Source: Chlorobaculum sp. MV4-Y
GTDB taxonomy: Bacteria; Bacteroidota; Chlorobiia; Chlorobiales; Chlorobiaceae
Assembly: GCF_025244685.1 (NCBI RefSeq)
Contig: NZ_CP104202.1
Span: forward strand, 436,323-500,322
DNA length: 64,000 bases
Reading direction: 5' to 3'
Shown: positions 49,187 through 57,547 of the stretch, piece by piece
Layout: each line of letters begins with the position of its first letter
Numbering within the stretch: the first letter of the stretch is position 1
The notes under the pieces: model-generated
What the model saw: only the letters and a program-made list of their open reading frames with translations
What the model was told of the DNA's origin: nothing
The model's database searches: none
Program-made: the position numbers and the translations under genes

Positions 49187-49540
49187 TTAATGCTGGCTGG
49201 TGCTGTAGTTGACGGTGACGGTTTCGGTGATGCCGCCTCTGGCTTTCCACTCGGTTTTGACGGTCATCCTTCTCGGTTTGCAGGCGTCGACCAGGTCGTC
49301 GAGAATCCGGTTGGTGATGTTCTCGTAGAAGATGCCGGCGTTGCGGAATTCGAGGAAGTAGTACTTGAGGGACTTGAGCTCGATGCAGCTCTTGTCGGGT
49401 ACGTAATTCACGGTGATTGTTCCGAAGTCGGGCAGGCCGGTCTTTGGGCAGACCGAGGTGAATTCGGGATTGACGATCTCGATGGTGTAGTCCCTGTGGG
49501 GAAAGGTGTTGTCGAAAACTTCGATGATCTCTTTTTTCAT
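49187..49540 (-). CDS. queF: 7-cyano-7-deazaguanine reductase, NADPH-dependent (QueF, short type)
   Basis: Reduces preQ0 to preQ1 in queuosine biosynthesis. It is a 117-residue unimodular T-fold enzyme. The catalytic Cys31 lies in FTSVCPKTGLPDFG together with the proton donor Asp38. The QueF signature is seen as CIELKSLKYYFLEFRNAG, where ELKSLK stands for the usual ESKSLK. The C-terminus RRMTVKTEWKARGG is also typical. It is cytoplasmic, convergent with pscC; other queuosine genes are not in the window. Confidence 0.95.
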   Translation of the reverse strand: MKKEIIEVFDNTFPHRDYTIEIVNPEFTSVCPKTGLPDFGTITVNYVPDKSCIELKSLKYYFLEFRNAGIFYENITNRILDDLVDACKPRRMTVKTEWKARGGITETVTVNYSTSQH

Positions 49541-49647
49541 GGGTGTTCACATGTGGGTTGAAGTGGTTCTCGATAGCGCTGCAAAATAGAAAACAGCGGT
49601 CATTTTCATTACATTCGTGACGATATTTACAACCTTGATTGTTACTC

Positions 49648-50382
49648 ATGCCTTTTGAGAGATACACAGTGCCAGTGTTCGGGCGTTCGGACGTGGCCAT
49701 TGAAGACGAACTGACCCGTTTGCGCGCGGAGCTTGCCGCTGAATACGATCTGCGGGAGGTTGCGCACCGCTTTGGTGAGAGCGATTTTACCTTCCTGAGT
49801 GTGCTCGACAGTTATGCGCTTCTTGACCGCATCGATCCTGCCGCATTTGTGAAGGACGAGCAGATGCCTTACTGGGCCGAAATCTGGCCAGCCGCGGTAA
49901 CGCTCTCCCGCCAGATCGTCGAGACCGGAGAGCTTGCCGGCAAAGCGGTGCTTGAACTCGGAGCCGGGGTCGGTATGGCGAGCATCGCTGCCGCCAAAAC
50001 CGGCGCGCGTGTGCTGTGCACCGATTACTCAACCGAGGCTTTGAGGTTCGTGGCCTACAATGCGATGAAGAATCGCGTGCCGCTCGATACCGCTCGCCTC
50101 GACTGGCGCATGGTCAAGGGTGCCGAGAAGTTCGATGCCGTCATCGCCGCCGACGTGCTCTACGAGCGCGTCAATCTGCTGCCCATCGTTACAGCCATCG
50201 ATGCCCTGCTCGCCTCCGGCGGCGCGGCGTATATCGCCGATCCGCGGCGGCGGTTGGCAGACCAGTTTCTTGAACTGGTGCACGAGAATGGATTCGAAGT
50301 CGCTGAGACGCGCATGTTCGATGCCGAAGGCGACCAGACGGTGGCCGTGACGATCTACAAACTGCAACGGTTGATGGCATGA
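49648..50382 (+). CDS. Class I SAM-dependent methyltransferase (Nnt1/METTL-like)
   Basis: 244 residues from ATG 49648 (a TTG three codons earlier is less likely). The Rossmann core has motif I VLELGAGVGMASIAAAKTG, then VLCTDYSTEALRFVAYNA and FDAVIAADVLYERVNLLP. The preceding MPYWAEIWPAAVTLSRQI is the hallmark of the METTL/Nnt1 group of protein-lysine or nicotinamide methyltransferases. The substrate is unknown. It is the first gene of a three-gene operon: its stop overlaps the next start (ATGA at 50379). Confidence 0.87.
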   Translation: MPFERYTVPVFGRSDVAIEDELTRLRAELAAEYDLREVAHRFGESDFTFLSVLDSYALLDRIDPAAFVKDEQMPYWAEIWPAAVTLSRQIVETGELAGKAVLELGAGVGMASIAAAKTGARVLCTDYSTEALRFVAYNAMKNRVPLDTARLDWRMVKGAEKFDAVIAADVLYERVNLLPIVTAIDALLASGGAAYIADPRRRLADQFLELVHENGFEVAETRMFDAEGDQTVAVTIYKLQRLMA

Positions 50383-51227
50383 ACACTGAAGCTTCGGAGA
50401 ATCGTCCGGCTCAGCCCGTAGCTGGAGCGCTGTGGTCGTGGCATGGGGGCCACGGTGCACTCATCTGGCAGCTGATGTTCAGCAGCGATGCGGTGATGGG
50501 CATCAAGCGGTTTCCGCAGGAGCGCAAGGCGACGTTTTTCTGCCTCGAATCCTTCACGGGTCGTATGTTGCGTGACGATTTCGTGCTGACTGCCGGGGAT
50601 GAAAACGAGACCCCGGTTGGCGACGGCTGGATGATCGGGCTTGAAACGGTTCACGGCAGCCTGCTTTTCTGCCACGCCTATCAGCCGGGAAGCCCGGAGC
50701 ATCAGGGCATCTGGGCGCTCGATCTTCTGGCAGGGCGCGTTGCCTGGAGTCGTCCCGATCTCACGTACACAGCCAATCTCGGCGATGCCTTTCTCGCTTA
50801 CCGGTCAATCGTCTTTGCGGGTTTTCCCGAGCGCGACTACTACCTGCTCGATCCGCTGACGGGAGGCGAAATCGAGCATCTCGGCACGGCGCACGAGCGC
50901 CCGAACCAGCTCCGCGACGTGGCGGAGAGCGAAGAGGCGCGGCAGCGAATTCTGCTGCCCGGCCTCGCTTTCGACGAGCGTGGTCACGTCGAGCGCATCG
51001 GCCTCGGCGCGTCGTGCGTCACGGTGCATCACCGGATCGAAATCGGCGCGGAGGGCGCTGCCGGATGGAAAGCCACGCTCGCCGTCACCGAAGGTGACCG
51101 CCTTGTTCATGAAGAGCGCATGGCTTCCGGGGAACCGGCGCCGGTTTTCAACAGTTTTCTCATAAAGGACAGCCGGTTGTACTACATTAAAGAGAGAGAA
51201 CACCTCGTTAGCCTCGTCGTCTCATGA
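50379..51227 (+). CDS. DUF4905-like protein, unknown function
   Basis: 282 residues without signal peptide or membrane helix. Repeated WD/beta-propeller-like blocks are suggested by motifs such as GALIWQLMFSSD, FFCLESFTGRML, GIWALDLLAGRVAW, YYLLDPLTGGEIEHL and LYYIKEREHLVSLVV. The overall pattern resembles DUF4905 proteins reported mainly from Bacteroidota and Chlorobiota. No catalytic residues can be named. Four-base overlaps with the methyltransferase gene before it and the xerC gene after it show strict translational coupling, hinting at shared regulation rather than a shared pathway. Confidence 0.75.
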   Translation: MNTEASENRPAQPVAGALWSWHGGHGALIWQLMFSSDAVMGIKRFPQERKATFFCLESFTGRMLRDDFVLTAGDENETPVGDGWMIGLETVHGSLLFCHAYQPGSPEHQGIWALDLLAGRVAWSRPDLTYTANLGDAFLAYRSIVFAGFPERDYYLLDPLTGGEIEHLGTAHERPNQLRDVAESEEARQRILLPGLAFDERGHVERIGLGASCVTVHHRIEIGAEGAAGWKATLAVTEGDRLVHEERMASGEPAPVFNSFLIKDSRLYYIKEREHLVSLVVS

Positions 51228-52234
51228 AGAGAAGCTCTCCAGTGCGATTACCGAACAAGGAGGTCGCCAGTTGCCGCTGGCTCGATGCGTTTCTCGAGTA
51301 TCTCCAGTCCGCCCGCAACGTCTCTCCCAGAACGGTGACAGCCTACACGACCGACCTGATACAGTTTTTTGAATTTCTGAAGGACGAAGCGGAACTCGAT
51401 GATCTTGCTGCCGTTGATCCGGAGCTGGTCGAGGTGCTCGATGTGAGGCACTTCATGGCTCGCCTCTTCGACAGCGCTGTCAAGCCCCGCTCGATCGCCC
51501 GCAAGCTCGCCTCGATCAAAAGCTATTACCGCTATCTGCTCGATACCGGAAAGATCGATCGCTCGCTGCTTTCGTTGGTCATGACGCCCCGGTTTGACCG
51601 GAAAATACCCAATTTCCTTAGCGAAGACGAAGCGTCCCGGCTTTTTGACCAGCTTCCGCTTTTAGTTCAGGAGAGTGGGGGTGGGGAATATGAGCGGAAA
51701 GCCGAGGTGCAGAAATTCGAGCTGGCCAGAGACCGGGCGGTGCTCGAAGTGCTCTATGGCTGTGGTTTGCGCCTGTCTGAGGTGACCGGTCTGGAAAACA
51801 CCGACATCGATCTTGTGCACGGATTTCTAAAAGTCACCGGAAAGGGGCGCAAACAGCGTATTGTGCCGCTTGGGGAGCCAGCCGCCGAGGCGCTCAGAAA
51901 TTATTTTGAAGTCAGGCGAAACTTCTTTAGAATATCAAAAGAGGGTGTCGGTGAAGCATCGAAAGTCTTCGTAACGGCAAAAGGCAGACAGATTTATCCC
52001 ATGCTTGTGCAGAGAATGACAAAGAGGTACCTCTCCCCGGTTACCGAATCGGCAAAGAAAAATCCCCACATGCTCCGGCACACATTTGCAACACACATGC
52101 TCAATGGCGGCGCAGACCTGAAAAGCGTCAGCGAGATGCTGGGTCACAGCAGTCTGACGACTACCGAGCTGTACACCCATGTGACATTCAACAGGCTGAG
52201 AGAGGCGTACTCCAAAGCGCATCCGAGGGCCTGA
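51224..52234 (+). CDS. xerC: Tyrosine recombinase XerC/XerD family
   Basis: Site-specific recombinase for resolving chromosome dimers at dif. The 336 residues comprise an N-terminal SAM-like core-binding domain (WLDAFLEYLQSARNVSPRTVTAY) and a C-terminal catalytic domain. All six catalytic residues are visible: Arg183 (CGLRLSEV), Lys207 (TGKGRKQRIVPL), His282 and Arg285 (PHMLRHTFATH), His308 (EMLGHSSLTTTELYTH) and Tyr317. The final gene of the operon overlaps its upstream neighbour by 4 nt. A 15-residue insert around 148-163 (ESGGGEYERKAE) before the Arg motif is family-typical for Chlorobi/Bacteroidota Xer proteins. Confidence 0.94.
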   Translation: MKRSSPVRLPNKEVASCRWLDAFLEYLQSARNVSPRTVTAYTTDLIQFFEFLKDEAELDDLAAVDPELVEVLDVRHFMARLFDSAVKPRSIARKLASIKSYYRYLLDTGKIDRSLLSLVMTPRFDRKIPNFLSEDEASRLFDQLPLLVQESGGGEYERKAEVQKFELARDRAVLEVLYGCGLRLSEVTGLENTDIDLVHGFLKVTGKGRKQRIVPLGEPAAEALRNYFEVRRNFFRISKEGVGEASKVFVTAKGRQIYPMLVQRMTKRYLSPVTESAKKNPHMLRHTFATHMLNGGADLKSVSEMLGHSSLTTTELYTHVTFNRLREAYSKAHPRA

Positions 52235-52328
52235 TTTTCAGCAGTTACCGGTACATGCCCAGCAGAGAGGCATGCACGATTCCGGCCTCGTTCTTTCAAG
52301 TATTTCAACTCTTTCAAGGGAGGCAGGT

Positions 52329-52655
52329 ATGACAAACTCAGTTACCAGTGATGCGGTTACCGTCAAGGTCACTCTTCGTCATTCCAACAATCATAGCAGC
52401 ATAGAAGGCTACGCGCGCGATGTGGCTTCGGGACTTTCAAGGTTTTATGCCGGTCCGCTCAATTGTCATGTTATTCTCGATCATCAGAAAAATGATCACG
52501 AGCAGAACAAGCTGGCTGAAATCACCATTCATGTGCCACAGCACGATTTTGTAGCCAGAGAGTCGGCTCCGACCTATGAACAGGCGATAGACAAATGCAT
52601 CGATGTTCTGGAACGGCAGCTCAAGAAACTGAAGGAAAAGCAGAAAAACATCTGA
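52329..52655 (+). CDS. hpf: Ribosome hibernation promoting factor (HPF/RaiA, short form)
   Basis: 108 residues from ATG 52329, preceded by GGGAGG. The fold is the S30AE/HPF beta-alpha-beta-beta-beta-alpha domain: VTVKVTLRHSNNHSSIEGYARDVASGLSRFY, LNCHVILDHQKNDHEQNKLAEITIHVP, and APTYEQAIDKCIDVLERQLKKLKEKQKN, with the basic C-terminal helix that contacts 16S rRNA. The long-form C-terminal dimerisation domain is absent, so it should inactivate or pair 70S ribosomes with another factor. The gene order hpf-hprK recalls the rpoN-hpf-ptsN neighbourhoods of other bacteria. Confidence 0.88.
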   Translation: MTNSVTSDAVTVKVTLRHSNNHSSIEGYARDVASGLSRFYAGPLNCHVILDHQKNDHEQNKLAEITIHVPQHDFVARESAPTYEQAIDKCIDVLERQLKKLKEKQKNI

Positions 52656-52666
52656 AATATGTCGTT

Positions 52667-52696
52667 GGAACAGGGTCAGCATGCTGACCCTGTTCC
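52667..52696. repeat. 30-bp perfect palindrome between hpf and hprK
   Basis: The left half GGAACAGGGTCAGCA (52667-52681) is followed directly by its exact reverse complement, so the whole 30-mer reads the same on both strands. It occupies most of the 77-bp gap, with no T-tract afterwards (CGGTATAGGG). It could be an operator for a dimeric regulator, an RNA processing hairpin or an atypical terminator. Confidence 0.9.
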
Positions 52697-52732
52697 GGTA
52701 TAGGGCTTCCCGAAAACCATGATCTGCCGAGC

Positions 52733-53761
52733 ATGAATTTTGACCAGAAAGGCCTGAGAAAGCGATCGATCACGGTCGCCTATTTTTTTGAAAAAATACA
52801 GGAACGATTCGATATTAAGTTCAGGCGCGTCAACAGCGTCGATGAGCAGAAACGGCGTATTTCCGAGCGCGATCTCCATCGTCCCGGACTGGCTATCGCG
52901 GGCTTCACCAAACTGTTCACCTACAAACGGGTTCAGATTCTTGGCAATACCGAAACGCGTTACCTGAATCATCTTTCTCTGGAACAGCGGTGGTCAGCTT
53001 TCACCGAGTTCGTCAAGTTCAGAATGCCGTGTATCATTCTGACCAGTAACAACAAGCTCGATCAGGAACTGATCGACATGGCCACCCGCGCTGGGATTCC
53101 GGTGTTCGCCACCCGCTGCTCATCGACGAAAGCGATCTATCTCATCACCGATTTTCTTGATGAAGAATTTTCGCTCTACCAGCAATACCACGGATCGATG
53201 GTCGATGTGTATGGTGTTGGGGTGCTTCTGAGCGGCAAGAGCGGACTTGGCAAATCGGAGGTTGCGCTCGATCTTATCGAGCGTGGTCATGGACTGGTGG
53301 CCGACGACGTCGTGGTGGTCAAGCGTCGTGGTGAGACAAATGTATTGGTTGCATCGCGCAACAATATCATCGATCACTTTATGGAGATTCGTGGTCTTGG
53401 GGTCGTTGATGTTCGACAGAATTTCGGCATCCGGGCAATTCGTGATAGCAAAGAGGTACAGGTGGTGGTTGAGTTGCTCGAATGGAGCAAGGAGTCCGAA
53501 TACGAGAGGCTCGGGCTCGACCAGAAAATGGTCAAACTGCTCGGCGTTGATCTGCCTCTGGTGCAGCTTCCGATTTTCCCCGGCAAGAACATCACGGCCA
53601 TCATCGAGGTGGTGGCACTGAACTTCCTCCTGAAGCATTATGCAGGGTACGTACCCGCTGAGGCGCTGACTGAGAGAATCCGCAACGTTATCAACAAGGA
53701 GCGCGCCGACGTGCCCGCTCCGTCAACCAGTTCCGAAGAGTATGATGATGAAAACGACTAA
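52733..53761 (+). CDS. hprK: HPr kinase/phosphorylase (HprK)
   Basis: A 342-residue bifunctional serine kinase/phosphorylase whose known substrate is HPr of the PTS. It has an N-terminal regulatory domain and a C-terminal kinase domain with Walker A SGKSGLGKSEVAL (167-179), the invariant His153 in YHGSMVDVYG, Asp191/192 in ADDVVVVKR and the HprK signature EIRGLGVVDVRQNFGI. It ends in an acidic tail (EEYDDEND). Green sulfur bacteria use no PTS sugars, so its client may be a regulatory HPr-like protein. The last 20 bases overlap the oppA start. Confidence 0.95.
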   Translation: MNFDQKGLRKRSITVAYFFEKIQERFDIKFRRVNSVDEQKRRISERDLHRPGLAIAGFTKLFTYKRVQILGNTETRYLNHLSLEQRWSAFTEFVKFRMPCIILTSNNKLDQELIDMATRAGIPVFATRCSSTKAIYLITDFLDEEFSLYQQYHGSMVDVYGVGVLLSGKSGLGKSEVALDLIERGHGLVADDVVVVKRRGETNVLVASRNNIIDHFMEIRGLGVVDVRQNFGIRAIRDSKEVQVVVELLEWSKESEYERLGLDQKMVKLLGVDLPLVQLPIFPGKNITAIIEVVALNFLLKHYAGYVPAEALTERIRNVINKERADVPAPSTSSEEYDDEND

Positions 53762-55517
53762 ACGCTTCTTCCATCTCTTGTCGATTTCGCTGCTTGCGGC
53801 CTCAACCCTGCTGACGGCCTGCTCGAAGTCTGGCGGCAAAGCGGGCGCGCTTTCGGGCGCGGCCAGGGACACCACGCTGGTCATCGGAATGCTTGGCGAT
53901 GCCGATTACCTCAACCCGGTTATCGGGGCGTCGCTCACGTCGAGCGAGATCACCGGGCTGATCTATCCGGGCCTCCTGCAGGGCGAGTTCAACACCAAAA
54001 CCGGCCTGCTCAACTACCTTGCGCTCGAAAAGCGGTTGCGCCCCTCCTCCGGACCGGACGAGAAGTCCCCGAAGGCGGCGCTGGCCAAAACCTGGACGAT
54101 GTCGCCTGACCATCGCTCCATTACCTACATTCTGCGTGACGACGCGAGGTGGGCTGATGGCCAGCCGATTACTTCGCGCGACTTCAAGTTCGCCTATCAG
54201 CTCTACGGTAATCCGGTGATCGCCAGTCCGCGCCAGCAGTTCCTTGCTGAGCTGATCGGAGCGGACAAGGGAGCGGTTGATTTCGACAAGGCGATCGAAA
54301 CGCCGAACGATACCACGCTGATTTTCCATTTCTACAAGCCGGTGCCGGAGCATCTCGCGCTTTTCCACACCTCGTTGACGCCACTGCCGGAGCATCTCTG
54401 GAAGAATGTCAAGCCGGAGGAGTTTCGCGAGTCGAAGCTCAACCAGCAGCCGGTGGGCGCCGGCCCGTACCGCCTCGCCGATTGGAGCAAGCAGCAGTCG
54501 CTGACCCTTTCGTCGAACGTCTCCTGCAACCTGCCCAAGCCGGGCAACATCAAGCGCATCATCTACCGCGTGATTCCCGACTACACCGTCCGGCTGGCGC
54601 AGCTCCAGACGGGTGATGTCGATGTGGTCGAGAATATCAAGCCGGAGGATTTCGCCGCTGTGCAGAAGGCCAATCCGAATGTCGATATCAAGACCATCGG
54701 CCTGCGGGTTTACGATTATGTCGGTTGGCAGAATATCGACGGTGAATACTACAACCAGACCGGCAAGGTTCGTCCCCATCCGCTCTTCGGCGATGCGCTC
54801 GTGCGCCGGGCGCTGACCATGGCTATCGACCGCCAGTCCATCATCGACGGTTACCTCGGCGACTACGGCGTGCTGGCCAAAACCGATATTTCACCTTCGT
54901 TGAAATGGGCCTACGACGACTCGATCAAACCCTACGGTTATGATCCCGCCCAAGCCGTGAAGCTGCTCGAACAGGCGGGGTGGTTGCCTGGCCCGGACGG
55001 TATCCGCCAGAAGAACGGCAAACGTTTCAGCTTCGTGCTCTATACGAACGCCGGAAACGCCCGCAGGAACTACGCCTGTACGATTATCCAGCAAAACCTT
55101 CGCGAGATCGGTATCGACTGCAAGATCGAAATGCAGGAGTCCAACGTCTTTTTCCAGAACTTGCAGGAGCGCAAGCTCGGCGCGTGGATGGCGGGCTGGG
55201 CGATTGGCCTCGAAGTCGATCCGCTCGACGTGTGGGGTTCTGACCTGAAAAAGAGCCGCTTCAACTTCCCCGGCTACATCAATCCGAGAATCGACCAGCT
55301 TTGCGAGCTTGCCAAAAACAAGATGAAAACCGAGGATGCACGCCCTTACTGGGTCGAGTACCAGAAGATTCTGCACGAGGATCAGCCTGTCACCTTCCTC
55401 TACTGGATCAGGGAGACGCAAGGGTTCAGCAAGCGCATCCAGGGGGCGAAGCTCAATATTTCCGGTACTTTCTACAACATTGACGACTGGACGCTGAAAC
55501 CGTCAATCGCGCCGTAA
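53748..55517 (+). CDS. Peptide ABC transporter substrate-binding lipoprotein (OppA/DppA family)
   Basis: About 589 residues; three consecutive ATGs (53742, 53745, 53748) all precede KTTKRFFHLLS. A lipoprotein signal ends SLLAASTLLTAC, so it is anchored in the cell envelope. The SBP_bac_5 fold is shown by VIGMLGDADYLNPVI, LAKTWTMSPDHRSITYILRDDARWADGQPIT, YKPVPEHLALF, NQQPVGAGPYRL, ALTMAIDRQSIIDGYLGDYG and the C-terminal PYWVEYQKILHEDQPVTFLYW. It probably captures oligopeptides or similar solutes. It is followed after 4 nt by a permease gene. Confidence 0.92.
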   Translation: MKTTKRFFHLLSISLLAASTLLTACSKSGGKAGALSGAARDTTLVIGMLGDADYLNPVIGASLTSSEITGLIYPGLLQGEFNTKTGLLNYLALEKRLRPSSGPDEKSPKAALAKTWTMSPDHRSITYILRDDARWADGQPITSRDFKFAYQLYGNPVIASPRQQFLAELIGADKGAVDFDKAIETPNDTTLIFHFYKPVPEHLALFHTSLTPLPEHLWKNVKPEEFRESKLNQQPVGAGPYRLADWSKQQSLTLSSNVSCNLPKPGNIKRIIYRVIPDYTVRLAQLQTGDVDVVENIKPEDFAAVQKANPNVDIKTIGLRVYDYVGWQNIDGEYYNQTGKVRPHPLFGDALVRRALTMAIDRQSIIDGYLGDYGVLAKTDISPSLKWAYDDSIKPYGYDPAQAVKLLEQAGWLPGPDGIRQKNGKRFSFVLYTNAGNARRNYACTIIQQNLREIGIDCKIEMQESNVFFQNLQERKLGAWMAGWAIGLEVDPLDVWGSDLKKSRFNFPGYINPRIDQLCELAKNKMKTEDARPYWVEYQKILHEDQPVTFLYWIRETQGFSKRIQGAKLNISGTFYNIDDWTLKPSIAP

Positions 55518-55521
55518 CGAC

Positions 55522-56487
55522 ATGCTCAGGTACATTCTCAAACGGCTGCTGATTGCCGTGCCGCTCATCTTCGGGGTGTTGACCCTGACCTTCTTTATCA
55601 TCCGACTCGCGCCGGGCGATCCGGCGGCGTTTTTCATCCAGCCGGGCATCAGCCCCAACGTCGCCGAGCAGATCCGGCAGCAGTACGGCCTGAACGATCC
55701 ACTGCCGGTGCAGTACGTAAAGTGGCTCGGCAACGTGCTGCACGGTGATTTCGGACGCAGTTTCAGCCGCGCGCAGCAGCCGGTGTTCGACGTGATTGCC
55801 GAGGCGTTGCCGGTGACGATGACCATCGCCGTGCTGACGCTCATTGCAAACTTCGTATTTGGTATCATCATCGGCGTTATCTCGGCGGTCAAACAGAACA
55901 GCTTCCTCGACCGCTTCCTGACGGTCACGGCGCTCTTCTTCTACTCGATGCCTGAGTTCTGGCTCGCCCTGATGATGATTATCCTCTTCGCGCTGAAGCT
56001 GCCGCTCTTCCCGGTTTCAGGCCTCAACGAGGTTGGCGCGGAGAGCTACGGTGTGTTCGGCTTCATCATGGATCGCATCTGGCACCTCGCGTTGCCGGTG
56101 ACGGTGCTCAGCATCAACGGCTCGGCGGGCATCGCGCGGTACGTGCGCGGCAGTATGCTGGAGGTGATTCGGCAGGACTACATCCGCACGGCGCGGGCCA
56201 AGGGCCTCAGCGAGCGGGTGGTGATTCTCAAGCACGCCCTGCGCAATGCTCTTTTGCCGGTGGTGACGCTGATGGGCAGTTCCCTGCCGTTCATCTTCAG
56301 CGGTGCGCTCTTTATCGAGGTGATCTTCGCTTTCCCCGGCATGGGGCGCGTGACCGTCGAGGCGATCTTCGCCCGCGACTATCCGCTGATTATCGCCAAC
56401 ACCTTCGTCTCCGGCACGATGATCGTCTTCGGTAACCTCCTGGCTGACGTGCTCTACGCAGTGGTCGATCCGAGGATCAAACTGTGA
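55522..56487 (+). CDS. Peptide ABC transporter permease (OppB/DppB family)
   Basis: 321 residues with six predicted membrane helices. N-terminal MLRYILKRLLIAVPLIFGVLTLTFFIIRLAPGDP is the standard OppB/DppB opening. The cytoplasmic loop IRTARAKGLSERVVILKHALRNALLPVVT is the EAA motif that docks to the ATPase, and the end is ADVLYAVVDPRIKL. It forms half of a heterodimeric channel. The usual second permease (OppC) and the OppD ATPase are missing here: the next gene is ruvB, 19 nt later. Confidence 0.94.
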   Translation: MLRYILKRLLIAVPLIFGVLTLTFFIIRLAPGDPAAFFIQPGISPNVAEQIRQQYGLNDPLPVQYVKWLGNVLHGDFGRSFSRAQQPVFDVIAEALPVTMTIAVLTLIANFVFGIIIGVISAVKQNSFLDRFLTVTALFFYSMPEFWLALMMIILFALKLPLFPVSGLNEVGAESYGVFGFIMDRIWHLALPVTVLSINGSAGIARYVRGSMLEVIRQDYIRTARAKGLSERVVILKHALRNALLPVVTLMGSSLPFIFSGALFIEVIFAFPGMGRVTVEAIFARDYPLIIANTFVSGTMIVFGNLLADVLYAVVDPRIKL

Positions 56488-56506
56488 ACCAAAATCGAGG
56501 CCCTGA

Positions 56507-57547
56507 GTGAGGATTGAAGCGTTGAATACCGCTCCCGATGCGACGGAAGTCCGGTTCGAGGAGCAGATACGGCCGCAAAAAATGGGCGATTTTGCCGGTC
56601 AGAAAAAGCTGACCGACAACCTGAAGGTGTTCATCACCGCGGCCCGCAAGCGCGGCGAGGCGCTCGACCACGTGCTGCTCTCTGGCCCGCCCGGCCTCGG
56701 CAAGACCACGCTTGCGCACATCATCGCCGCCGAGATGGGAGGCGGCATCAAGATCACCTCCGGCCCGCTGATCGACAAGCCGGGCAACCTGGCCGGGCTG
56801 CTCACCAGCATGAAAAAGGGGGATATTCTCTTCATCGACGAAATTCACCGGCTCGCTCCGGCGGTCGAGGAGTACCTCTATTCGGCGATGGAGGATTATC
56901 GCATCGACATTCTGCTCGACAGCGGCCCGGCGTCGCGGGCGGTGCAGCTCAAGCTCGAGCCCTTCACGCTGGTCGGCGCGACTACGCGGGCTGGCCTTTT
57001 GACCTCACCGCTCCGGGCGCGGTTCGGTATCAACAGCCGCCTTGATTACTACAGCCCAGAGCTGCTGCAAGGTATCATCGTCCGCGCGGCTGGGATTCTG
57101 AACATTGGCGTTGACGAAGACGCAGCGATGGAGATCGCCCGCCGTTCGCGCGGCACTCCGCGTATTGCCAACCGCCTTTTGCGGCGGGCGCGTGACTTCG
57201 CGCAGGTTGCGGGCGATGCCTCGATTTCGCTCGCCGTGGCGCGGCGCACCCTCGAATCGCTCGAAATCGACGAAGGCGGCCTCGACGACATGGACAAGAA
57301 AATTCTCGAAGCGATCGTCCGCAAATTCAACGGTGGCCCGGTCGGTGTGGCCTCGCTTGCCGTGTCGGTTGGTGAGGAGCAGGATACCATTGAGGAGGTT
57401 TATGAACCATATCTGATCCAGATGGGATACCTCTCCCGAACGCCTCGAGGGCGTGTCGCCACCCGCCTTGCCATGAGCCGGTTCTCTCATCTGGGTATCT
57501 CCGCAGAGGGGCCGCTCTTCGACGCCGCCGAAGGCCATGACGGATAG
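56507..57547 (+). CDS. ruvB: Holliday junction DNA helicase RuvB
   Basis: A hexameric branch-migration motor, 346 residues, starting at GTG 56507. The AAA+ core has [25 protein letters not shown], Walker [18 protein letters not shown], Walker [27 protein letters not shown] and the arginine-finger region [21 protein letters not shown]. The C-terminal winged helix contains [19 protein letters not shown]. It lies in a run with oppB upstream and a TPR gene overlapping its last 11 bases. RuvC is encoded 32 kb away and RuvA outside the window. Confidence 0.97.
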   Translation: MRIEALNTAPDATEVRFEEQIRPQKMGDFAGQKKLTDNLKVFITAARKRGEALDHVLLSGPPGLGKTTLAHIIAAEMGGGIKITSGPLIDKPGNLAGLLTSMKKGDILFIDEIHRLAPAVEEYLYSAMEDYRIDILLDSGPASRAVQLKLEPFTLVGATTRAGLLTSPLRARFGINSRLDYYSPELLQGIIVRAAGILNIGVDEDAAMEIARRSRGTPRIANRLLRRARDFAQVAGDASISLAVARRTLESLEIDEGGLDDMDKKILEAIVRKFNGGPVGVASLAVSVGEEQDTIEEVYEPYLIQMGYLSRTPRGRVATRLAMSRFSHLGISAEGPLFDAAEGHDG

